Of a stretch of DNA of 7,088 bases, positions 4,891 through 7,088 are shown in pieces; position 1 is the first letter of the stretch, and each line of letters starts with the position of its first letter. The translations under genes were made by a program, and so were the position numbers. Origin of the DNA: RGIG3009 sp045603285 (GTDB taxonomy: Bacteria > Bacillota > Clostridia > Oscillospirales > Acutalibacteraceae). The DNA lies in the NCBI GenBank assembly GCA_045603285.1, contig JAZULW010000138.1, positions 1-7,088 of the forward strand, in the 5' to 3' direction. The notes below the pieces were generated by a model that was given only the letters and a program-made list of their open reading frames with translations, searched no databases and was not told where the DNA came from.

Positions 4891-4903
4891 TTTCGAATAT
4901 TCT
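4875..4903 (+). promoter_or_regulatory. Predicted SigA-type promoter of the ctsR operon
   Basis: TTGACT (4875-4880, inside the third CtsR heptad) and TATTCT (4898-4903) are 17 bases apart. CtsR bound to either operator would block polymerase. The predicted start near 4910 leaves a very short leader, just ahead of AAGGAAG at 4912-4918, so an additional upstream promoter remains possible. Confidence 0.5.
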
Positions 4904-4925
4904 TATTTCAAAAGGAAGTGATGGA

Positions 4926-5384
4926 ATGCGCATAAGCGATGAAATTGCCGCCTATATTCTTCATATTATGGAAAATGCGGAAAATGGATATGCGGAATTG
5001 CAACGCAATTTATTGGCGGAAGAGTTTGGCTGTGTTCCCAGTCAGATCACCTATGTACTGGCTTCTCGCTTTACACCGGAACAAGGGTATTTGGTAGAGA
5101 GCCGTCGCGGCGGCGGTGGATACATTCGTATTCGCCGTGTGCAAACACAAAAAGAATTAACGCCTATTATGCACGTGGTCAATTCCGTCGGCGATTCGTT
5201 GGTGCCCACCGCGGCGGAGGCCATTTTGCAGAGTTTGGTGTACCAACAGTTTATTACACCGCAATCCGCCAAAATTATGGCCGCTGCCTTGTCGGATCGT
5301 TGTTATCGCGAAATAGCGCCTGAACAGCGAGACCGATTGCGTGCCATTTTACTGAAAAATATGTTGACTGCGTATGCGGTTTAG
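4926..5384 (+). CDS. ctsR: CtsR, class III stress gene repressor
   Basis: The 152-residue protein represses the clp genes by binding tandem RGTCAAA heptads and releases DNA on heat or protein stress. The N-terminal winged helix-turn-helix is clear: 'ISDEIAAYI' (3-11), 'EEFGCVPSQITYVLASRFTPEQGYLVESRRGGGGYIRI' (32-69), with the Gly-rich wing at residues 62-65 preceded by R60 and R61, the region known in this family to sense heat and to be targeted by arginine phosphorylation. The C-terminal half (about 73-152) is the dimer/McsB-interacting domain. Length is normal for the family. The ATG at 4926 follows AAGGAAG (4912-4918) by seven bases and begins 'MRISD', as expected; an in-frame TTG at 4869 would lie within the operators. 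It is first in an operon with mcsA, mcsB and clpC, and two operators precede it. Confidence 0.96.
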   Translation: MRISDEIAAYILHIMENAENGYAELQRNLLAEEFGCVPSQITYVLASRFTPEQGYLVESRRGGGGYIRIRRVQTQKELTPIMHVVNSVGDSLVPTAAEAILQSLVYQQFITPQSAKIMAAALSDRCYREIAPEQRDRLRAILLKNMLTAYAV

Positions 5385-5395
5385 GAGGAAATGTT

Positions 5396-5899
5396 ATGAT
5401 GTGTGATAATTGCAAAAAACACGCCGCGACCACTCACGTAAAACAAACGGTTAACGGAGTGACGACCGAAATGAATTTGTGCGCTCAATGTGCCGCACAG
5501 CAGGGATTGTATTCGTCGTTTGGCGGTTTCGGTGTAGACCTCGGCGATTTTTGGGGTTCTTTGTTTGCGGAACCCTCCAAGCGTACGCGTGACGATAGCC
5601 TTCGCTGTTCCGACTGCGGCCGCAGTTTCCGTGAAATTGCGGAGTGGGGAAAAGCAGGCTGTCCTTCTTGTTATCTTACCTTTTATGACCGTTTATTGCC
5701 GTCCATTCAGCGTATTCACGGCAAAACGCAACACACGGGAAAAACCTCGGGCAAGGCGGAGGCACAAGTGAAAACGGAACACGAGTTGGCCGCGCTGCGC
5801 AAAGAGTTAGACAGATGTGTTGCGGCACAGGAGTATGAAGAATGCGCTCGTCTGCGTGATCGCATTCGTGCGTTGGAAGAAGGCGGTGAAGCACAATGA
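5396..5899 (+). CDS. mcsA: McsA, zinc-finger activator of the McsB arginine kinase
   Basis: The 167-residue protein carries two four-Cys zinc sites, C3/C6/C29/C32 and C71/C74/C89/C92, and a C-terminal UVR-type coiled-coil motif (about 127-162, 'ELAALRKELDRCVAAQEYEECARLRDRIRALE' region). This is the standard McsA layout. McsA binds and activates McsB, and the pair counteracts CtsR and feeds substrates to ClpC. A Gly/Phe-rich stretch (residues 37-57) separates the zinc sites. AGGAGG at 5383-5388 overlaps the ctsR stop codon. The ATG at 5396 is seven bases away; the next codon is also ATG and could serve. The stop overlaps the mcsB start in ATGA, implying translational coupling. Confidence 0.95.
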   Translation: MMCDNCKKHAATTHVKQTVNGVTTEMNLCAQCAAQQGLYSSFGGFGVDLGDFWGSLFAEPSKRTRDDSLRCSDCGRSFREIAEWGKAGCPSCYLTFYDRLLPSIQRIHGKTQHTGKTSGKAEAQVKTEHELAALRKELDRCVAAQEYEECARLRDRIRALEEGGEAQ

Positions 5900-6918
5900 C
5901 AAACAGCAAATGGTATCAACAATGCGGCCCGCAAGGCGACGTGGTTATTAGTACTCGTATCCGTCTGGCGCGTAATTTACAGCATATGCCGTTTCCCGCG
6001 ACAATGAATGCCGAGCAGAAAACAGAGGTTGCGAATCGTTTGTTTTCGGTGTTGCTGGAACGCGAGGGCGAGGCCTTTTCCCATATTTTTATGAATTCGT
6101 TGGATGAGTTGCAAGCCCTTTCGCTTGTAGAACGGCATCTGATCAGTCCCGAATTTGCTCGTCGCGGCGAGGGAGAGGCTTTGATTTTATCTGCCGATGA
6201 AAGTGTCAGCATTATGTCTTGTGAGGAAGATCATTTGCGTATTCAAGTAATGCGCGCGGGTCTTGATCTGGACGGAGCCTTCCGCGAGGCGGATTGTTGG
6301 GATACGTATCTGGATAATCGGTTGCATTTTGCCTTTGACGAGCGCCTTGGCTATCTCACGCAATGTCCCTCTAATTTGGGAACGGGGATGCGGGCCTCGT
6401 TGATGTTACACCTGCCCGCTTTGCAAGAAAAAGGCATTGTGCAGCAACTGAGTGCGACAGTGTCGAAACTGGGTTTGACCATTCGGGGTATTTACGGCGA
6501 AGGCAGTGGCTCAAAAGGTGCTATTTATCAACTGTCCAACCAAGTCACACTCGGCATTACCGAAACGGAAGCCATTGAGAATTTAAAAGGGATCGCCGAA
6601 CAAATTATCAAAGAAGAATTACATCACCGTAAAGAATTGGGCGAAACCCCTGCCGCACAAGACCGGATTTTCCGTTCGCTCGGTATTTTGCAAAACGCAC
6701 GGTTGTTGTCAGGGAAAGAATTTATGTCGCTTATTTCTCAAGTGCGGATGGGTGTATCGCTGCGTTTGATGGAAGGATTGTCCTTAGAACGCATCGGCAC
6801 GTTGCTGATTGATGCGCAACCGGCCACGTTGTCCTTAAACAATAACGGCGTTTTGGATGCCGCCGAACGTGATGTTATTCGTGCTGCACTTGTACGCGAG
6901 TGTTTGAAAGGAGTGTAA
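5896..6918 (+). CDS. mcsB: McsB, protein arginine kinase
   Basis: The 340-residue enzyme belongs to the ATP:guanido phosphotransferase family but phosphorylates arginine side chains in proteins, including CtsR, and tags clients for ClpCP degradation. Visible landmarks are 'VVISTRIRLARNL' (16-28, nucleotide-binding arginines), 'CEEDHLRIQ' (109-117), 'YLTQCPSNLGTGMRASLMLHLPAL' (153-176) with the family's conserved Cys at 157, and 'IYGEGSGSKGAIYQLSNQVTLG' (199-220). The C-terminus keeps R325-D-V-I-R-A330, the RDxxRA motif that binds phosphoarginine for allosteric control. All parts expected of an active kinase are present, and the length is about normal. Its ATG lies in the mcsA stop (ATGA), so the two are probably made at matched levels. 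Its last codons contain the ribosome site for clpC. Confidence 0.96.
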   Translation: MTNSKWYQQCGPQGDVVISTRIRLARNLQHMPFPATMNAEQKTEVANRLFSVLLEREGEAFSHIFMNSLDELQALSLVERHLISPEFARRGEGEALILSADESVSIMSCEEDHLRIQVMRAGLDLDGAFREADCWDTYLDNRLHFAFDERLGYLTQCPSNLGTGMRASLMLHLPALQEKGIVQQLSATVSKLGLTIRGIYGEGSGSKGAIYQLSNQVTLGITETEAIENLKGIAEQIIKEELHHRKELGETPAAQDRIFRSLGILQNARLLSGKEFMSLISQVRMGVSLRLMEGLSLERIGTLLIDAQPATLSLNNNGVLDAAERDVIRAALVRECLKGV

Positions 6919-6920
6919 CG

Positions 6921-7088
6921 ATGTATCGTTTTAAAGGGTTTACCGAAAAGGCGAATGCCGCCTTGAATTTTGCCATACAGTCGGCGCAACAGATGGGGCA
7001 CACCTATATCGGCACCGAACACATTGTGCTCGGTCTTCTTCGTGAAGGCACGGGTGTGGCGGCCACGGTGTTGAATGCACACGGTATA
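6921..7088 (+). CDS. clpC: ClpC, AAA+ unfoldase subunit of the Clp protease, N-terminal part (runs off the right edge)
   Basis: The 56 visible residues are the start of the ClpC N-terminal repeat domain: 'YRFKGFTEKANAALNFAIQSAQQMGHTYIGTEHIVLGLLREGTGVAATVL'. The Clp_N signature 'H-x-Y-I-G-T-E-H-I-V-L-G-L-L' is intact. ClpC unfolds proteins and passes them to ClpP; in this family the N-domain docks McsB and phosphoarginine. AAAGGAG at 6907-6913, within the end of mcsB, is seven bases from the ATG, and only two bases separate the mcsB stop from it. It is the fourth gene of the CtsR-controlled operon. The AAA+ and middle domains lie beyond the window. Confidence 0.95.
   Translation, partial: MYRFKGFTEKANAALNFAIQSAQQMGHTYIGTEHIVLGLLREGTGVAATVLNAHGI

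Larger units (their letters stand above)
4696..4925. other. Divergent intergenic region between the micropeptides and ctsR
   Basis: These 230 bases hold the possible SigK-like promoter, a small CACC/GGTG hairpin with a T5 loop (4723-4735) in the micropeptide leader, and the CtsR operators and promoter. Between about 4775 and 4857 the plus strand is strikingly purine-rich (runs of GA/AAA); I see no gene or RNA there. Confidence 0.5.

Noticed and set aside
1..7088. Mobile elements, tRNA, rRNA or CRISPR array
   Set aside because: No transposase or integrase, terminal inverted repeats, tRNA-like cloverleaf, rRNA segment or spaced repeats were seen.

Overview
The window reads as chromosomal DNA of a low-to-middling GC Gram-positive bacterium. 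The strongest evidence is a ctsR-mcsA-mcsB-clpC class III heat-shock operon with textbook CtsR boxes, which is diagnostic of Firmicutes. Strong AGGAGG-type ribosome sites, a Thr-rich surface protein linker and a stand-alone E2-like acyltransferase fit a gut-type Clostridia (Oscillospiraceae/Ruminococcaceae-like), but that finer placement is inference. The genetic code looks standard: TGA ends at least two intact genes and TGG encodes Trp.

Layout. (1) Positions 1-261, minus strand: the 5' part of a Crp/Fnr-family regulator gene, with a good promoter and a 16-bp palindrome at its predicted transcription start. (2) Positions 262-417: a divergent promoter region with a second palindrome. (3) Positions 418-3258, plus strand: a secreted, membrane-anchored Thr-rich surface protein, a 12-bp hairpin, then a fold-type I PLP aminotransferase, closed by a two-way terminator that also serves the convergent gene. 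(4) Positions 3312-4202, minus strand: a free-standing 2-oxoacid dehydrogenase E2-type acyltransferase domain in which Glu replaces the usual catalytic His. It has its own near-consensus promoter and a leader of about 110 nt. (5) Positions 4396-4695, minus strand: two tandem paralogous Cys-rich membrane micropeptide genes too small for routine gene calling. The downstream copy carries an in-frame TGA at codon 16 while the rest of its frame still aligns to the intact copy. (6) Positions 4858-7088, plus strand: two CtsR operators overlapping the promoter, then ctsR, mcsA, mcsB and the start of clpC, tightly packed or overlapping.

How the genes work together. The only clear functional unit is the right-hand operon: CtsR represses it, McsB (arginine kinase, activated by McsA) inactivates CtsR and marks proteins for ClpC with ClpP, and the twin boxes give autoregulation. 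The left half appears to be independent small transcription units. The most novel material is the micropeptide pair and the His-less E2-like protein beside it, which share a strand and are separated only by a compact terminator and promoter.
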